NCBI RefSeq assembly: GCF_009912395.1
Contig: NZ_WNDO01000005.1
Span: 1 to 64,000, forward strand
Direction of reading: 5' to 3'
DNA length: 64,000 nt
Source: Luteibacter sp.
GTDB taxonomy: Bacteria > Pseudomonadota > Gammaproteobacteria > Xanthomonadales > Rhodanobacteraceae
Shown: in pieces, positions 36,153 through 45,919 of the stretch
Position numbering within the stretch: position 1 is the first letter of the stretch
How the letters are laid out: the number at the start of each line of letters is the position of its first letter
The notes under the pieces: generated by a model
Seen by the model: only the letters and a program-made list of their open reading frames with translations
Databases searched by the model: none
What the model was told of the DNA's origin: nothing
Made by a program: the position numbers and the translations under genes

Positions 36153-37057
36153 GCGACCTCCTGGACCGTTTCGCGGTCGAGCAGCGAGCGCAGGGTGCGA
36201 TAGCCCTTGTTGGCGAACTCGTAGCTCGGGGCGACCGAGGGATCCTGTTCGGCCTCGACGACCAGCCAGCCGCGGTAGCCGTGCGACTTCAGGCGTTCGA
36301 TGATGGCGGCGAAGTCGATGATGCCGTCACCCGGTACGGTGAATGCACCGTTGAGCACCGATTGCAGGAACGTCCAGTGGCGATTGCGCGCGATTCGCAC
36401 GACGCCCGGGCGGACATCCTTGCAATGCACGTGGCAGATGCGTTCGATATGACGATCGAGCACGGTCAGCGGGTCGCCGCCACCGAAATAGGTATGGCCG
36501 CTGTCGAACAGCAGGCCGACATCGTCGCCGGTATTTTCCATCAGGCGATCAACATCATCGGGCGATTCCACATAGGCGCCCATGTGATGGTGATACGCGA
36601 GGCGTACGCCGTGCGACAGCGTGAACTTCGCGAATTCGGTGAGACGGTCACCGTAGGCCTTCCACTCGGCGGCCGTACGGAAGCGGGGGCGCTTGTAGAG
36701 CGGTACGGCTTCGCCCTGGATGGCATCGGCCACTTCACCGTAAACCATCACCTTGCAACCGTTCTCCGCGAGCAGGCGAAGATGCTTGCCGACGGCTTCG
36801 CATTCCTCCTTCGCGCTGCGCGCCGCGACGCGACCGGAGTACCAGCCCGAGACCACGTCGAGGCCGTAACCGGCCATCAGCTCGCGCAGCTCGGTGGGAT
36901 CCTTCGGGAACTTGTTGCCCAGCTCGAAGCCTTCGTAGCCGATGGCCTTACCTTCGGTGAGCGCGGTGGAGAGCGGCGTTTCACCACCCAGCGACGGAAG
37001 GTCGTCGTTGCTCCAGGAGATAGGATTGATGCCGATGCGTATGGGATCGTTCTTCAT
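36149..37057 (-). CDS. iolE: myo-Inosose-2 dehydratase
   Basis: The 302-residue TIM-barrel protein of the xylose-isomerase-like fold has GINPISWSNDDLPSLGG, GYEGFELGNKFP, VMVYGEVADAIQ, LAYHHHMGAYVE, LLFDSGHTYFGG and ICHVHCKDVRP, with metal ligands in the His/Glu/Asp motifs. It dehydrates 2-keto-myo-inositol to a diketone. The ATG overlaps the iolD stop (ATGA). Its own stop is TAA and overlaps the presumed iolB start. Confidence 0.95.
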   Translation of the reverse strand: MKNDPIRIGINPISWSNDDLPSLGGETPLSTALTEGKAIGYEGFELGNKFPKDPTELRELMAGYGLDVVSGWYSGRVAARSAKEECEAVGKHLRLLAENGCKVMVYGEVADAIQGEAVPLYKRPRFRTAAEWKAYGDRLTEFAKFTLSHGVRLAYHHHMGAYVESPDDVDRLMENTGDDVGLLFDSGHTYFGGGDPLTVLDRHIERICHVHCKDVRPGVVRIARNRHWTFLQSVLNGAFTVPGDGIIDFAAIIERLKSHGYRGWLVVEAEQDPSVAPSYEFANKGYRTLRSLLDRETVQEVA

Positions 37058-38937
37058 GCTGACGTGTTCCTGGCCTTGCGGCCCACGGTGGCGGATTCGT
37101 AGCCGGCACGCGCGTCGCGCACCGATTCCCGCGTGGAGACTTCCGGCACGGCCACTTCCCACCAGGCGCCGCCATCGGCGGTGGTGCGCGTGTGATCGGT
37201 GTCGATGCTGATGAGGTAGGTGCGGTCCGCGGCCCGGGCGCGCTCCATGGCGGCTTCAAGGCCGGCGATGTCCGCGACGTGCTCGGCGATGGCGCCCATG
37301 GCGCGGGCGTGCGCGGCGAAGTCGATATGCGGCGCGCCGTGACGGCCTTGCACGCAGTGATCGAACATGTTGTTGAACGGGGCGCTGCCGGTGGCCTGCT
37401 GGAGACGATTGATGCAACCGTAGCCGCGATTGTCGAGGACGACGACGATGAGCTTGGCATCCAGCATCACCGAGGTGGCGATTTCGGAATTCATCATGAG
37501 ATAGCTGCCGTCGCCGACCATCACGATCACTTCGCGATCCGGTGCGGCCATTTTCGCGCCGAGGCCACCGGCGATCTCGTAGCCCATGCACGAGTAGCCG
37601 TATTCCATGTGGTAGCCGCCGGCCGTCTCGGTGCGCCAGAGTTTTTCCAGTTCGGCAGGCAAGGTACCGGCCGCGCAGACCACGATGTCGCGCTGCGCGG
37701 AGAGCGGCGACGAGCGCTGTACGGCGCCGATGACCTCGCCGTCGTAAGGCAGCTGTCCGGGAGGCGCCTTGCGCTCGCCGGTGATGCGGGTGACGGTGTC
37801 GACCCATTCGCGTGCCGCGTCGCGGGCACGCTGGGTCCAGGTCTCCGGTGCGGCCCAGCCCTCCAGGCCGAAGCTCAGGTCGTCGAGCACCACGGCCGCG
37901 TCGCCGACCACCTCCACGCCATCGCCCTTGAGCGAATCGAAGGCGTTGACGTTGACCGAGAGGATCGGCACATGGCGGAACAGCGCATTGGAACCGGTGG
38001 TGAAATCCTGCAGGCGCGTACCGACGGCGATCACGAGGTCGGCATCGCGAAGCAACGTGTTGGCAGCGGTGGAACCGGTGACGCCGGCGGGGCCCAGTTG
38101 CAGCGGATGGTTCCACGGCATCGCGCCCTTGCCGGCCTGCGTCTCGCAGACGGGCACGCCGTGGCGATCGGCGAAGGCGATCAGTTCGGGCGTGGCCCGG
38201 GCATAGAGGGTGCCGCCGCCGGCGACGATCACCGGCCGCTCCGAGGCTTCGATGGCGTCGAGGGCCGCCATCAGCTCGTCGTCGGTGGGGATCGGCGCGC
38301 GGAAGACGATTTCGCGCGGTTCGAAGAAGGACGCGGGGAAGTCGTAGGCCTCGGTCTGCACGTCCTGCGGGAGGGCGAGCGTCACGGGGCCGCAGGCGGC
38401 GGCGTCGGTCAGCGCGCGGATGGCGCGCGGCAAGGCGGTGAGCAACTGTTCCGGTCGGACGATGCGATCGAAGTATCGCGACACCGGTCGCAGGCAGTCG
38501 TTGACCGAGACGGTGCCGTCGGAGAAATCCTCCAGCTGTTGAAGCACGGGGTCCGGCGCGCGCGACACGAAGATGTCGCCCGGCAACAGCAGCACGGGCA
38601 GGCGGTTGACGTGCGCGAGCGCGGCGGCGGTGACGAGGTTGGTGGCGCCGGGGCCGATGGAGGTCGTGACCGCCATCATGCGGTGACGCATGTTTGTCTT
38701 GGCGTAGGCGATAGCGGCATGGGCCATTGCCTGTTCGTTATGTGCGCGGAACGTGGGCAGCTCGTCGCGCGCCGCATGCAGTGCTTCGCCGAGACCGGCC
38801 ACGTTGCCGTGCCCGAAGATCGCGAAGACGCCACCGAACAGCGGCACGGCGTTCTCCTCATCCGCGTCGCGACAGCGCAACGCGGCGAGGTAGCGCACCA
38901 GGGCCTGGGCACAGGTGAGGCGGACGGTGGCACTCAT
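37054..38937 (-). CDS. iolD: 3D-(3,5/4)-trihydroxycyclohexane-1,2-dione hydrolase
   Basis: The 627-residue thiamine-diphosphate enzyme shows VPLFGGVFAIFGHGNVAGLG (with the family's catalytic Glu just after, in ARDELPTFRAHNEQ), TTSIGPGATNLVTAAALAHV, and the ThDP/Mg motif VGDGSYLMMNSEI. It opens the ring of the diketone to 5-deoxy-glucuronate. Both ends overlap the neighbours by ATGA (iolC upstream, iolE downstream), giving tight translational coupling. Confidence 0.95.
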   Translation of the reverse strand: MSATVRLTCAQALVRYLAALRCRDADEENAVPLFGGVFAIFGHGNVAGLGEALHAARDELPTFRAHNEQAMAHAAIAYAKTNMRHRMMAVTTSIGPGATNLVTAAALAHVNRLPVLLLPGDIFVSRAPDPVLQQLEDFSDGTVSVNDCLRPVSRYFDRIVRPEQLLTALPRAIRALTDAAACGPVTLALPQDVQTEAYDFPASFFEPREIVFRAPIPTDDELMAALDAIEASERPVIVAGGGTLYARATPELIAFADRHGVPVCETQAGKGAMPWNHPLQLGPAGVTGSTAANTLLRDADLVIAVGTRLQDFTTGSNALFRHVPILSVNVNAFDSLKGDGVEVVGDAAVVLDDLSFGLEGWAAPETWTQRARDAAREWVDTVTRITGERKAPPGQLPYDGEVIGAVQRSSPLSAQRDIVVCAAGTLPAELEKLWRTETAGGYHMEYGYSCMGYEIAGGLGAKMAAPDREVIVMVGDGSYLMMNSEIATSVMLDAKLIVVVLDNRGYGCINRLQQATGSAPFNNMFDHCVQGRHGAPHIDFAAHARAMGAIAEHVADIAGLEAAMERARAADRTYLISIDTDHTRTTADGGAWWEVAVPEVSTRESVRDARAGYESATVGRKARNTSA

Positions 38938-40820
38938 GCGGCGGCGCCTTCCTTCAGTGCGGGATGCGAGGTCTTCCGGCCCTGGCGCCACAGTTCGATC
39001 ATCCGCTCGAAGGCGGCACGTGCCTGGGCGATGAAGGTGGCATCGTCGATGCGGCCGGCCAGCCATTCGCCAGCGGGTTCCTTGAACAGCGTGCGGCCCA
39101 CGGCGAAGCCACGGCAGGTGCGGCTGCCGGCGGCGGCCACGAAACCTTCGGCCAGCGTTTCCACCGGCGCGTTGAGGCCGAGCAGGACGACGCCACGGCA
39201 GTAGGGATCGCGTTCCTCGATCAGCGCGTCGACGGCTTGCCAGGTGTCGCGACCCAGCGGGCACAGCTTCCACCAGTCGGGCTTGATGCCGATGTTGTAG
39301 ATGCGCTTGAGCGAGCGCAGCGTGAGCTCGTCACGATGCGCCTGGTCACGGCAGTTCGGCGGAATGACTTCGAGCAGCAACTCGTGGCCGCTGATCTTCG
39401 CCGCGTCGTACAGGGCGTGAAGCTGGGTTTCCTGTTCCAGGCGATGCATGGCCGGTGCGTCGGGATCGAACGCGACCAGGCACTTGATGACGTGTTCCTT
39501 CGGCCAGCTGACGAGCTGGCTGCCGATCGAGCGACCGCGTTCGAATTCGAGTGGGTTGGAACCGGGCAACTCGACCGGGCGACCGATCCACCAGCCACGC
39601 CCCGTGGCGGCGTTGAGCGCGTCCTGGCCGTAGCGATCGTCGGAGAGCAGGCCGACGTGGCCGTGCAGCTTGCCGGCCTGTTCGGTATCGGCGATGACCT
39701 GGACCAGTAGTTCCTTCAGCCGTGGGATGCGCGCTTCGTCGCCGCCGACCTCGCGCGCCAGTTCGAAGAACGGGGTGCGGTGATCGAAAGCGAACACGTA
39801 CAGCTCGTCCCACACCTTGCGAGCGATGGCGGTGCGATGCAGGTGGGACAGTTCGGCGTCGAGGTCCGGGCGGCGGATGGCACCGTCGCGTGCGAGCAAG
39901 GCGTCGAGTTCGTCGCGGCACGGCATGGCCGGTGCGCAGGCATGCCGGGAAACGACGATGGCGCCGCAGGCGTTGGCGAAGGCGCAGGCGCGTTCCAGCG
40001 ATTCGCCGCCGAGCCAGCCGGCGAGGAAGCCCGACAGAAAGGCGTCGCCAGCGCCGAGCACGTTCAATACGTCGACGCGGCTGCCGCGATAGGTTGGGGC
40101 GTCGTCGATGTCGGCGGGCACGGGGCCGTCGACGATGCTGCATCCCAGCGGGCCGCGCTTTACGACGAGGGTGGCCTCGCTGACGGCACGAACCGCACGC
40201 AACGCCGCGATCAGGTCGGCGCTGCCGCCGGCGATGAAGCGTTGCTCGCCATCGGCACGGCCGGTGAGCCCCCACAGGACCGGGCGATAGTCGATATCCA
40301 GCACGGTGCGGACATCGTGCTTGCGGGCCAGTTCCAGCGCGCGGCTGGCGGCGGCATGCACGCCGGGCTGCGAGAAATGCGTGCCGGTGATGGCGAGCGC
40401 ACGGCAACCGGCAAGGAAACCCTCGTCGATATCGTCGGGCGTCAGCGCCATGTCGGCGCAGTTCTCGCGATAGAACAGCAGGGGGAAGGTCTCGCGATCC
40501 TTGATACCCAGGATCGCCAGGGCGGTGAGGTGGTCCGGATCGACATGGATCTGGCTGGTGTCGCTACCTTCGCCGGCCAGTGTCTCGGTAAGGAATCGCC
40601 CCATGTGGTCGTCGCCGACGCGGGCCAGCATGGCCGAGCGCAGGCCGAGGCGCGCGGTGCCGAAGGCTACGTTGGCCGATGAGCCGCCCAGGTACTTGGC
40701 GAAGCTGGTGACGTCCTCGAGACGCGCACCGATCTGCTGGGCATAAAGGTCCACCGCGAGGCGGCCGAGGCAGGCCACGTCGATGGGACGGGAGGAGGAA
40801 CGGGGCAGGGGGCTACGCAT
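38934..40820 (-). CDS. iolC: Bifunctional 5-dehydro-2-deoxygluconokinase / DUF2090 aldolase-like protein
   Basis: Residues about 1-320 are a PfkB kinase: CLGRLAVDLYAQQIGARLED, AKYLGGSSANVAFGTARLGL and VLNVLGAGDAFLSGFLAGW with the catalytic Asp. Residues about 330-628 are a DUF2090 domain (ELYVFAFDHRTPF, HVIKCLVAFDPDA, IYNIGIKPDWWKL). In fused IolC proteins this part is annotated as the 5-dehydro-2-deoxyphosphogluconate aldolase. The protein would thus phosphorylate the keto-acid and split it to dihydroxyacetone phosphate and malonate semialdehyde. No separate iolJ is present, in line with this. It starts 15 bases after the ATPase gene. Confidence 0.92.
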   Translation of the reverse strand: MRSPLPRSSSRPIDVACLGRLAVDLYAQQIGARLEDVTSFAKYLGGSSANVAFGTARLGLRSAMLARVGDDHMGRFLTETLAGEGSDTSQIHVDPDHLTALAILGIKDRETFPLLFYRENCADMALTPDDIDEGFLAGCRALAITGTHFSQPGVHAAASRALELARKHDVRTVLDIDYRPVLWGLTGRADGEQRFIAGGSADLIAALRAVRAVSEATLVVKRGPLGCSIVDGPVPADIDDAPTYRGSRVDVLNVLGAGDAFLSGFLAGWLGGESLERACAFANACGAIVVSRHACAPAMPCRDELDALLARDGAIRRPDLDAELSHLHRTAIARKVWDELYVFAFDHRTPFFELAREVGGDEARIPRLKELLVQVIADTEQAGKLHGHVGLLSDDRYGQDALNAATGRGWWIGRPVELPGSNPLEFERGRSIGSQLVSWPKEHVIKCLVAFDPDAPAMHRLEQETQLHALYDAAKISGHELLLEVIPPNCRDQAHRDELTLRSLKRIYNIGIKPDWWKLCPLGRDTWQAVDALIEERDPYCRGVVLLGLNAPVETLAEGFVAAAGSRTCRGFAVGRTLFKEPAGEWLAGRIDDATFIAQARAAFERMIELWRQGRKTSHPALKEGAAA

Positions 40821-40835
40821 GAGTGGTTTCCGTGT

Positions 40836-41624
40836 TCAGGCCGCGCGGCCTTCCAGTTCGTCGACGAGGCTTTGGATCTCGGTGCCGCCGGCCATCATGT
40901 CGAGCACTTCTTCCTTCGAGATGTCGCTCTTGGCGAAGGTGCCCATGGATTGGCCACGGTTGAGCAGCGTGAAGCTGTCGGCGATGGGATAGGCGTGATG
41001 TACGTTGTGGGTGATGAAGATCACCGAGATGCCGCGCTCGCGGGCCTTGTGGATCAGCTTGAGCACGTTGCACGACTGCTTGACGCCAAGAGCGGCCGTC
41101 GGTTCGTCGAGGATCAGCACCTTGGCGCCGAAATGGATCGCGCGGGCGATGGCGAGGCACTGCCGTTCGCCGCCGGACATGGTGCCCACGGCCTGGCCGG
41201 CGTCGCGCACGAAGATGCCCATCTCGGCCAGCTTCTCGCGTGCCGTCTCGTTGGCGTAGTTCATGTCGATCACGGGGATCACGCCGAACAGCTTGCGACG
41301 CGGCTCGCGACCGGCGAAGAAATTGCGGGCCACGCTCATCAGGGGTACCAAAGCAAGGTCCTGGTAGACCGTGGCGATGCCGCGATCGAGCGCTTCGCGC
41401 GGTGAGCCGAAGCGAACCGCCTGGCCTTCCACGCGGTACTCGCCGCTGCTGGGCTGGTGCACGCCGGCGAGCGTCTTGATGAGGGTGGACTTGCCTGCAC
41501 CGTTGTCGCCGAGCAGGCAATGGACCTCGCCGCGCTTCAAGCGCAGGGTGACGCCTTGCAGGGCGATCACCGTGCCGAAGAACTTGCTGACGTTGTCCAG
41601 TTCGAGGATGTATTCGTCGGCCAT
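40836..41624 (-). CDS. ABC importer ATPase for inositol/sugar
   Basis: The 262-residue protein has one nucleotide-binding domain: Walker [19 protein letters not shown], signature [16 protein letters not shown], Walker [17 protein letters not shown] and the switch His in ITHNVHHAY. Sugar importers of the CUT2 class often have a double-domain ATPase, but the single-domain FrcA/IatA-like form is known. With the permease and binding protein upstream it forms a complete importer. It starts 11 bases after the permease stop. Confidence 0.93.
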   Translation of the reverse strand: MADEYILELDNVSKFFGTVIALQGVTLRLKRGEVHCLLGDNGAGKSTLIKTLAGVHQPSSGEYRVEGQAVRFGSPREALDRGIATVYQDLALVPLMSVARNFFAGREPRRKLFGVIPVIDMNYANETAREKLAEMGIFVRDAGQAVGTMSGGERQCLAIARAIHFGAKVLILDEPTAALGVKQSCNVLKLIHKARERGISVIFITHNVHHAYPIADSFTLLNRGQSMGTFAKSDISKEEVLDMMAGGTEIQSLVDELEGRAA

Positions 41625-41635
41625 GGCGGCGGTCC

Positions 41636-42796
41636 TCACTTGTTGCTCGCAGCGCGGCTGCGAATGTAGTGGTTGAACAGCACCGCCAGCAGCAACATGC
41701 CGCCGAGGAATACGCGGTACCAGTCCGAATCGATGTTGGTGTACGAGATGCCGATCTGCACGACGCCGAAGATGAGCGCGCCGAAGCAGGCGCCGATCAC
41801 CGAACCGAAGCCGCCGGTCAGCAGCGTGCCGCCGATGACCACGGCGATGATGGCCTCGAACTCCTTCTGCAGGCCGCGATCGGCCGCCGCCGAACCCACG
41901 TCGGCCACCTGCAGCACGCCGAACAGGCAGGCGCAGAAGGCGGTGAGCACGAACAGGGAGATCTTCACGCGACGCACGGGTACGCCGACGTTCTTGGCGG
42001 CGTTGGAGTCGCCGCCGACCATGTAGATCCAGTTGCCGAAGCGCGTACGGGCAAGCACGAAGCCGGCGACGATGGCCATGGCGGCCCACCACAGCAGCAC
42101 CTTCGGAATGCCGCCCACGACCGGGTCGCCGCTAGGCAGCTTGTCGATCAGGTTCATGCCGGCCAATGCAGTGAACAGCCAGTGCATCGTGGTGCCGGAG
42201 AACAACGCGCTGATGACCGGGTCGCTGGTGAACTTGTCGCCCACGCCGCTGACGATGGTGCTGTTGGCGAAGCCGGTGGACAGCACCAGCGTCAGGCCAC
42301 GCAGGATGAACATGAAAGCGAGGGTGACGATGAACGACGGCAGCTTCGTGCGGACCACGAGGTAGCCGTTGAGCCAGCCCAGCGCCATGGAGGCGACGAA
42401 GGAAAAGATCACCGCCGCCCACAGGGGCCAGCCGAGGTACATGGGGGGAATGGCGACCAGGACGCCGGAGAATCCGATCATCGAACCCATCGATAGATCG
42501 AATTCGCCGGCGATCATGAGCAGGCAGGCACCTACGGCGAGAATGCCGAGATAGCCTGCCACCTGGGCCCAGTTGATGACGCCATCGAGGGCGAACATGC
42601 CGGAGCCGCCGGCAGTGAAGCCGAAGAACACGAAAACGAGCACGGTGCCCGCGATCGAGCCCAGCTCGGGTCTCTCCAGGAGGATGCGCCAGGGGGATAC
42701 CTTCCTGACCCGCTCATCCGAGGGTTTCGTGGCTTGCGGCGCTTGCGCGCGCTGACTCTGGATCATTTGCGTGACGCTCTCGTTGATGGCGCTCAT
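41636..42796 (-). CDS. ABC importer permease (CUT2/RbsC type)
   Basis: The 386-residue protein has about ten membrane helices after a 45-residue cytoplasmic start. The family motifs are [59 protein letters not shown] (cytoplasmic contact loop), [20 protein letters not shown] and a closing [18 protein letters not shown]. It belongs to the BPD_transp_2 group that moves ribose, inositol and similar compounds. Context points to inositol. Confidence 0.93.
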   Translation of the reverse strand: MSAINESVTQMIQSQRAQAPQATKPSDERVRKVSPWRILLERPELGSIAGTVLVFVFFGFTAGGSGMFALDGVINWAQVAGYLGILAVGACLLMIAGEFDLSMGSMIGFSGVLVAIPPMYLGWPLWAAVIFSFVASMALGWLNGYLVVRTKLPSFIVTLAFMFILRGLTLVLSTGFANSTIVSGVGDKFTSDPVISALFSGTTMHWLFTALAGMNLIDKLPSGDPVVGGIPKVLLWWAAMAIVAGFVLARTRFGNWIYMVGGDSNAAKNVGVPVRRVKISLFVLTAFCACLFGVLQVADVGSAAADRGLQKEFEAIIAVVIGGTLLTGGFGSVIGACFGALIFGVVQIGISYTNIDSDWYRVFLGGMLLLAVLFNHYIRSRAASNK

Positions 42797-42812
42797 GTTC
42801 GACTCCCGACGG

Positions 42813-43856
42813 TCAGCGGTACTGGCCGGCGTATTTCTCCACGGTGGCGACGTTGTCCTTGGTCACGAACGCGGGACCCGAACTGACGCCGGTGGCGGTA
42901 TAGATGGGCTTGAGGTCGTACTGCTTGAGGCGGGCCTGGAACTTCGGATTGGCCTTGAGCGCGGCGATGATCTTCGCCGGGTCGTTGGTCTTCTGGTCGT
43001 GGGCGATCACCAGGGCGGCGATGCCCATGTAGCCCTGCAGATAGGGCTGCTGGTCGATGGCGTACTGGATCGTGCCGGACTTGATGCCGTCGATGATGGC
43101 TGGCGACAGGTCGAAGGTGCCGAAGTTGATCTTGCCGACCAGGTGCATGTCTTGCACGACCTTGATGGCCGGTTCCGCCGCGTTCGGGCCCAGGGCGAGG
43201 ATCGCCTGGGTCTTCGGGTTGGCGCGCAGGTAGGCGCTGAGCTTGCTGGCGACCACCGTCGGGTCCATGCCCGTGTCGATCATCGAGGTCTTGCGCCAGT
43301 CCTTCAGGCCGATGGCGTCGGCGAAGCCCTGGCAGCGCTCGAACGAGGCGTTGTTGGTGGCGTAGTGGTTCACGCAGACGAAGCTGGTGATGCCGGCGGC
43401 CTTGGCGCGGTCACCGGCCGCCTTGCCGGCGTCGTATTCGCCCTGGCCCACATGCATGATCGCGCCGAGCTTCTTGCTCTCGTCCCGCGTGCCGGAGTTG
43501 ATGGTGACGATGGGGATGCCCTTGGCGGAGATCTTGGCGGCGGGCGCCTTCAGCACCGCGAAGCTGGCGATGTCGAACGACACGCCCTGGTAGTTGCGGG
43601 CGGCCGCAGATTCCAGCTGGCGGGCCATTTCGCTCAGGTCGCCGTTGCCGGAGCCGCGGTAGTCGACGGCCACGCCGAAGTCTTCGCCGGCCTGCTTGAT
43701 CGCGTTCTTGATGGTGTTCCACCAGGAATCCGAGTCGGCGGCGTGGGAGACCAGCACGTAGCGGTCGCCGGGGGCGGCATGGGCGGAAGGGGTGGAAAGA
43801 CCGAGGCCCAGGGCCAGGGCGGCCGCCAATGAGGCGTGGAACAGTTTGGATCGCAT
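42813..43856 (-). CDS. Periplasmic sugar/inositol-binding protein
   Basis: The 347-residue protein has a signal peptide (MRSKLFHASLAAALALGLGL, cleavage after AHA) and the peripla_BP_4 fold: VLVSHAADSDSWWNTIKNAI, GVSFDIASFAVLKAPAAK, IPIVTINSGTRDESKKLG, TQAILALGPNAAEPA, and QYAIDQQPYLQGYMGI. It is in the ribose-binding class and, as first gene of the iol operon, probably binds myo-inositol. The start has ggagg 5 bases upstream. Confidence 0.92.
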   Translation of the reverse strand: MRSKLFHASLAAALALGLGLSTPSAHAAPGDRYVLVSHAADSDSWWNTIKNAIKQAGEDFGVAVDYRGSGNGDLSEMARQLESAAARNYQGVSFDIASFAVLKAPAAKISAKGIPIVTINSGTRDESKKLGAIMHVGQGEYDAGKAAGDRAKAAGITSFVCVNHYATNNASFERCQGFADAIGLKDWRKTSMIDTGMDPTVVASKLSAYLRANPKTQAILALGPNAAEPAIKVVQDMHLVGKINFGTFDLSPAIIDGIKSGTIQYAIDQQPYLQGYMGIAALVIAHDQKTNDPAKIIAALKANPKFQARLKQYDLKPIYTATGVSSGPAFVTKDNVATVEKYAGQYR

Positions 43857-44056
43857 AGTGCCTCCACAGGTGGCCGGGAGCCCGGCCGGGGATGGTGTCG
43901 AACGCGATACGGCCTCGCGGCCGCTGTTTGCCGAAAGCGGGCCGAGCATGGCTCCGTGGAATGCCGGTTGCAACTTGCATTGCAGCAAAAAAATAATTGG
44001 AAAAAATGTTCCATCGCGTGCTTCAATGCCGTCCGTCCCCCGACACGGAGCCATTC
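43857..44056. promoter_or_regulatory. Divergent iol promoter with IolR-like palindrome
   Basis: The 200 bases between the binding-protein gene and the RpiR gene drive both arms of the inositol locus. They hold GGAA-AAAATG-TTCC at 43999-44012, which fits the GGAA-N6-TTCC operator reported for the RpiR-type IolR of Sinorhizobium meliloti. They also hold GTTGCAACTTGCAT at 43967-43980. An A-rich tract (43987-43997) lies between the two. The positions would let a repressor block both directions. Confidence 0.65.
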
Positions 44057-44923
44057 ATGGCCAAACGCAGCGAAGCCGACGCGCTCATGCAGCGCATCGC
44101 CGAGGAGTTCGAGGCCCTGCCGCGCCAGTTGCAGGGTGTCGCCCGGTACCTTGAGGAACACCGCAGTTCCATCATGGTCCAGAGGGTGGGTGAGATCGCG
44201 GAGGGTTGCGGCGTGCACGCCTCGGCCGTGGTCCGCTTCGCCCAGCGCTTCGGCTATTCCGGCTTCACCGAGATGCAGGCCGTGTTCCGTAACGCCTGGA
44301 CCGCCCAGGCCTCGCCGGCGCGTAGCTACCAGCAGCGAATCCGCAAGGTGATCGAGGACCGCGACAGCGCGATGCCCGCCGTGGAGATCGCCTCGCGCTT
44401 CATCGACGCCAGCCGCGCGGGCCTGGACGAACTGGCCCACGAACTCGACGAGCCGCGTTTCCAGAAGGCGATGGAACTGCTCGCCGCCGCCGAGAACATC
44501 TACGTGGTCGGCGTGCGCCGCTCGTTCGCCATCGCCACCTACATCGCCTACGCCCTGCAGCACACGCAGAAACGCGTGCACCTGGTCGACGGCCTGGGCG
44601 GCATGTACCGCGAGCAGCTGCGCAGCATCCGCAAGGGCGATGCGCTGATCGCCATCAGCTTTCCGCCGTTCGGCAAGGAAACCCTCTATGCGATGCGCGT
44701 GGCGCAGCAGCATCGCGCGAACGTGCTGGCGATCACCGAGAGCGATCTCGGCCCGCTGGCACGCCACTCGGATGTGTTGCTGAAGGTGAAGGAGGGCAGC
44801 GCGTTCGCTTTCCGTGGCCTCACCAGCACGATGTGCCTGTGCCAGGCGCTGTTCGTCGCGCTGGCCTACAAGCTTGAACTGACCGTCGAAGAAACGATTT
44901 CCCGAGGAGAATACGATGATTGA
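44057..44923 (+). CDS. iolR: RpiR-family regulator of inositol genes
   Basis: The 288-residue protein has an N-terminal RpiR helix-turn-helix (about 1-75; SIMVQRVGEIAEGCGVHASA then VRFAQRFGYSGFTEMQAVFR) and a C-terminal SIS sugar-phosphate-binding domain (about 125-270; NIYVVGVRRSFAIATYIAYA and KGDALIAISFPPFGKET). Such regulators answer to sugar phosphates. In inositol clusters they repress until a 2-deoxy-5-keto-gluconate 6-phosphate type intermediate binds. The ATG at 44057 has ggag 8 bases upstream. It overlaps iolG by 8 bases. Confidence 0.88.
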   Translation: MAKRSEADALMQRIAEEFEALPRQLQGVARYLEEHRSSIMVQRVGEIAEGCGVHASAVVRFAQRFGYSGFTEMQAVFRNAWTAQASPARSYQQRIRKVIEDRDSAMPAVEIASRFIDASRAGLDELAHELDEPRFQKAMELLAAAENIYVVGVRRSFAIATYIAYALQHTQKRVHLVDGLGGMYREQLRSIRKGDALIAISFPPFGKETLYAMRVAQQHRANVLAITESDLGPLARHSDVLLKVKEGSAFAFRGLTSTMCLCQALFVALAYKLELTVEETISRGEYDD

Positions 44924-45908
44924 AGTTGCCGTTTTCGGTGCCGGTCGCATCGGCAAGATCCATGCGGGCAACGTCGCCCGACATCCCGAAGCGAAGCTGC
45001 GCTACGTGGTGGACGTGCACGAGCCCTCGGCGAAGGAATTGGCCGCGAAGCACGGCGCGAAGGTCGCCAGCGTCGATGAGGCGCTGAACGATCCGGCGGT
45101 GGGCGCGGTGGTGATCGGTTCCAGCACCGACACGCATGCCGACCTGATCCAGCGCGCGGCGGCCGCCGGCAAGGCGATCTTCTGCGAGAAGCCGGTGGAC
45201 CTCGACGTGGAGCGCGCGCGTGCCTGCCAGGCCGCGGTGGAGAAGGCGGGCGTGGTCTGCATGATCGCCTTCCAGCGTCGCTTCGATCCCACGTTCTCGT
45301 CGCTGAAGAAGCGACTGGACGACGGTGAGATCGGCACGCCGGAAGTGCTGGTGGTGACCAGCCGCGATCCGGGCGCGCCGCCGGTGAATTACATCAAGAG
45401 CTCGGGTGGCGTGTTCAAGGACATGCTGATCCACGACTTCGACATCTTCCGCTGGGTGCTCGGCGACGTGGCGGTGAGCGTGCACGCGGCCGGTAGCTGC
45501 CTGACCGATCCGGCGATCGAAGGTGCGGGCGACATCGACACCACCGCCGTCACCATCCGCACCAAGAGCGGCAAGCTGTGCCAGATCAACACCTCGCGTC
45601 GCGCCGCCTACGGCTACGACCAGCGTTTCGAGGTGCTCGGCAGCAAGGGCATGCTCCAGGCCGGCAACGTCACGCCGACCCAGGTCGTGGCGCATACGGC
45701 CACTAACATCGCGCACGACCTGCCCGAGCACTTTTTCCTTGAGCGTTACCGCGATGCCTATGCGGCGGAGATCGCGCATTTCTTCGACGCGCTGGCCGCC
45801 GGCACGCCGGTGCGCACGACCATCGCCGACGGCATCAAGGCGCTGGAATTGGCCGAAGCCGCCGCGCGTTCCTGGCGCGAAGGCCAGGCCGTGCAGGTGA
45901 ACATCTAA
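44916..45908 (+). CDS. iolG: Inositol 2-dehydrogenase
   Basis: A 330-residue Gfo/Idh/MocA protein with the NAD fold FGAGRIGKIHAGNVARHPEA, the catalytic-Lys motif CEKPVDLDVE, MIAFQRRFDPTF, SSGGVFKDMLIHDFDIFRWV (Asp and His of the active site) and a family-typical end. It oxidises myo-inositol to 2-keto-myo-inositol (scyllo-inosose) with NAD, the first step of the pathway. The ribosome site gagga lies inside the 3' end of the regulator gene, which overlaps it. Confidence 0.93.
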   Translation: MIEVAVFGAGRIGKIHAGNVARHPEAKLRYVVDVHEPSAKELAAKHGAKVASVDEALNDPAVGAVVIGSSTDTHADLIQRAAAAGKAIFCEKPVDLDVERARACQAAVEKAGVVCMIAFQRRFDPTFSSLKKRLDDGEIGTPEVLVVTSRDPGAPPVNYIKSSGGVFKDMLIHDFDIFRWVLGDVAVSVHAAGSCLTDPAIEGAGDIDTTAVTIRTKSGKLCQINTSRRAAYGYDQRFEVLGSKGMLQAGNVTPTQVVAHTATNIAHDLPEHFFLERYRDAYAAEIAHFFDALAAGTPVRTTIADGIKALELAEAAARSWREGQAVQVNI

Positions 45909-45919
45909 AGGCCACGCCC

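Noticed and set aside
37192-39204. A 670-codon open frame on the plus strand across iolD and part of iolC
   Set aside because: Antisense to well-recognised iolD; composition is that of a GC-rich shadow frame.
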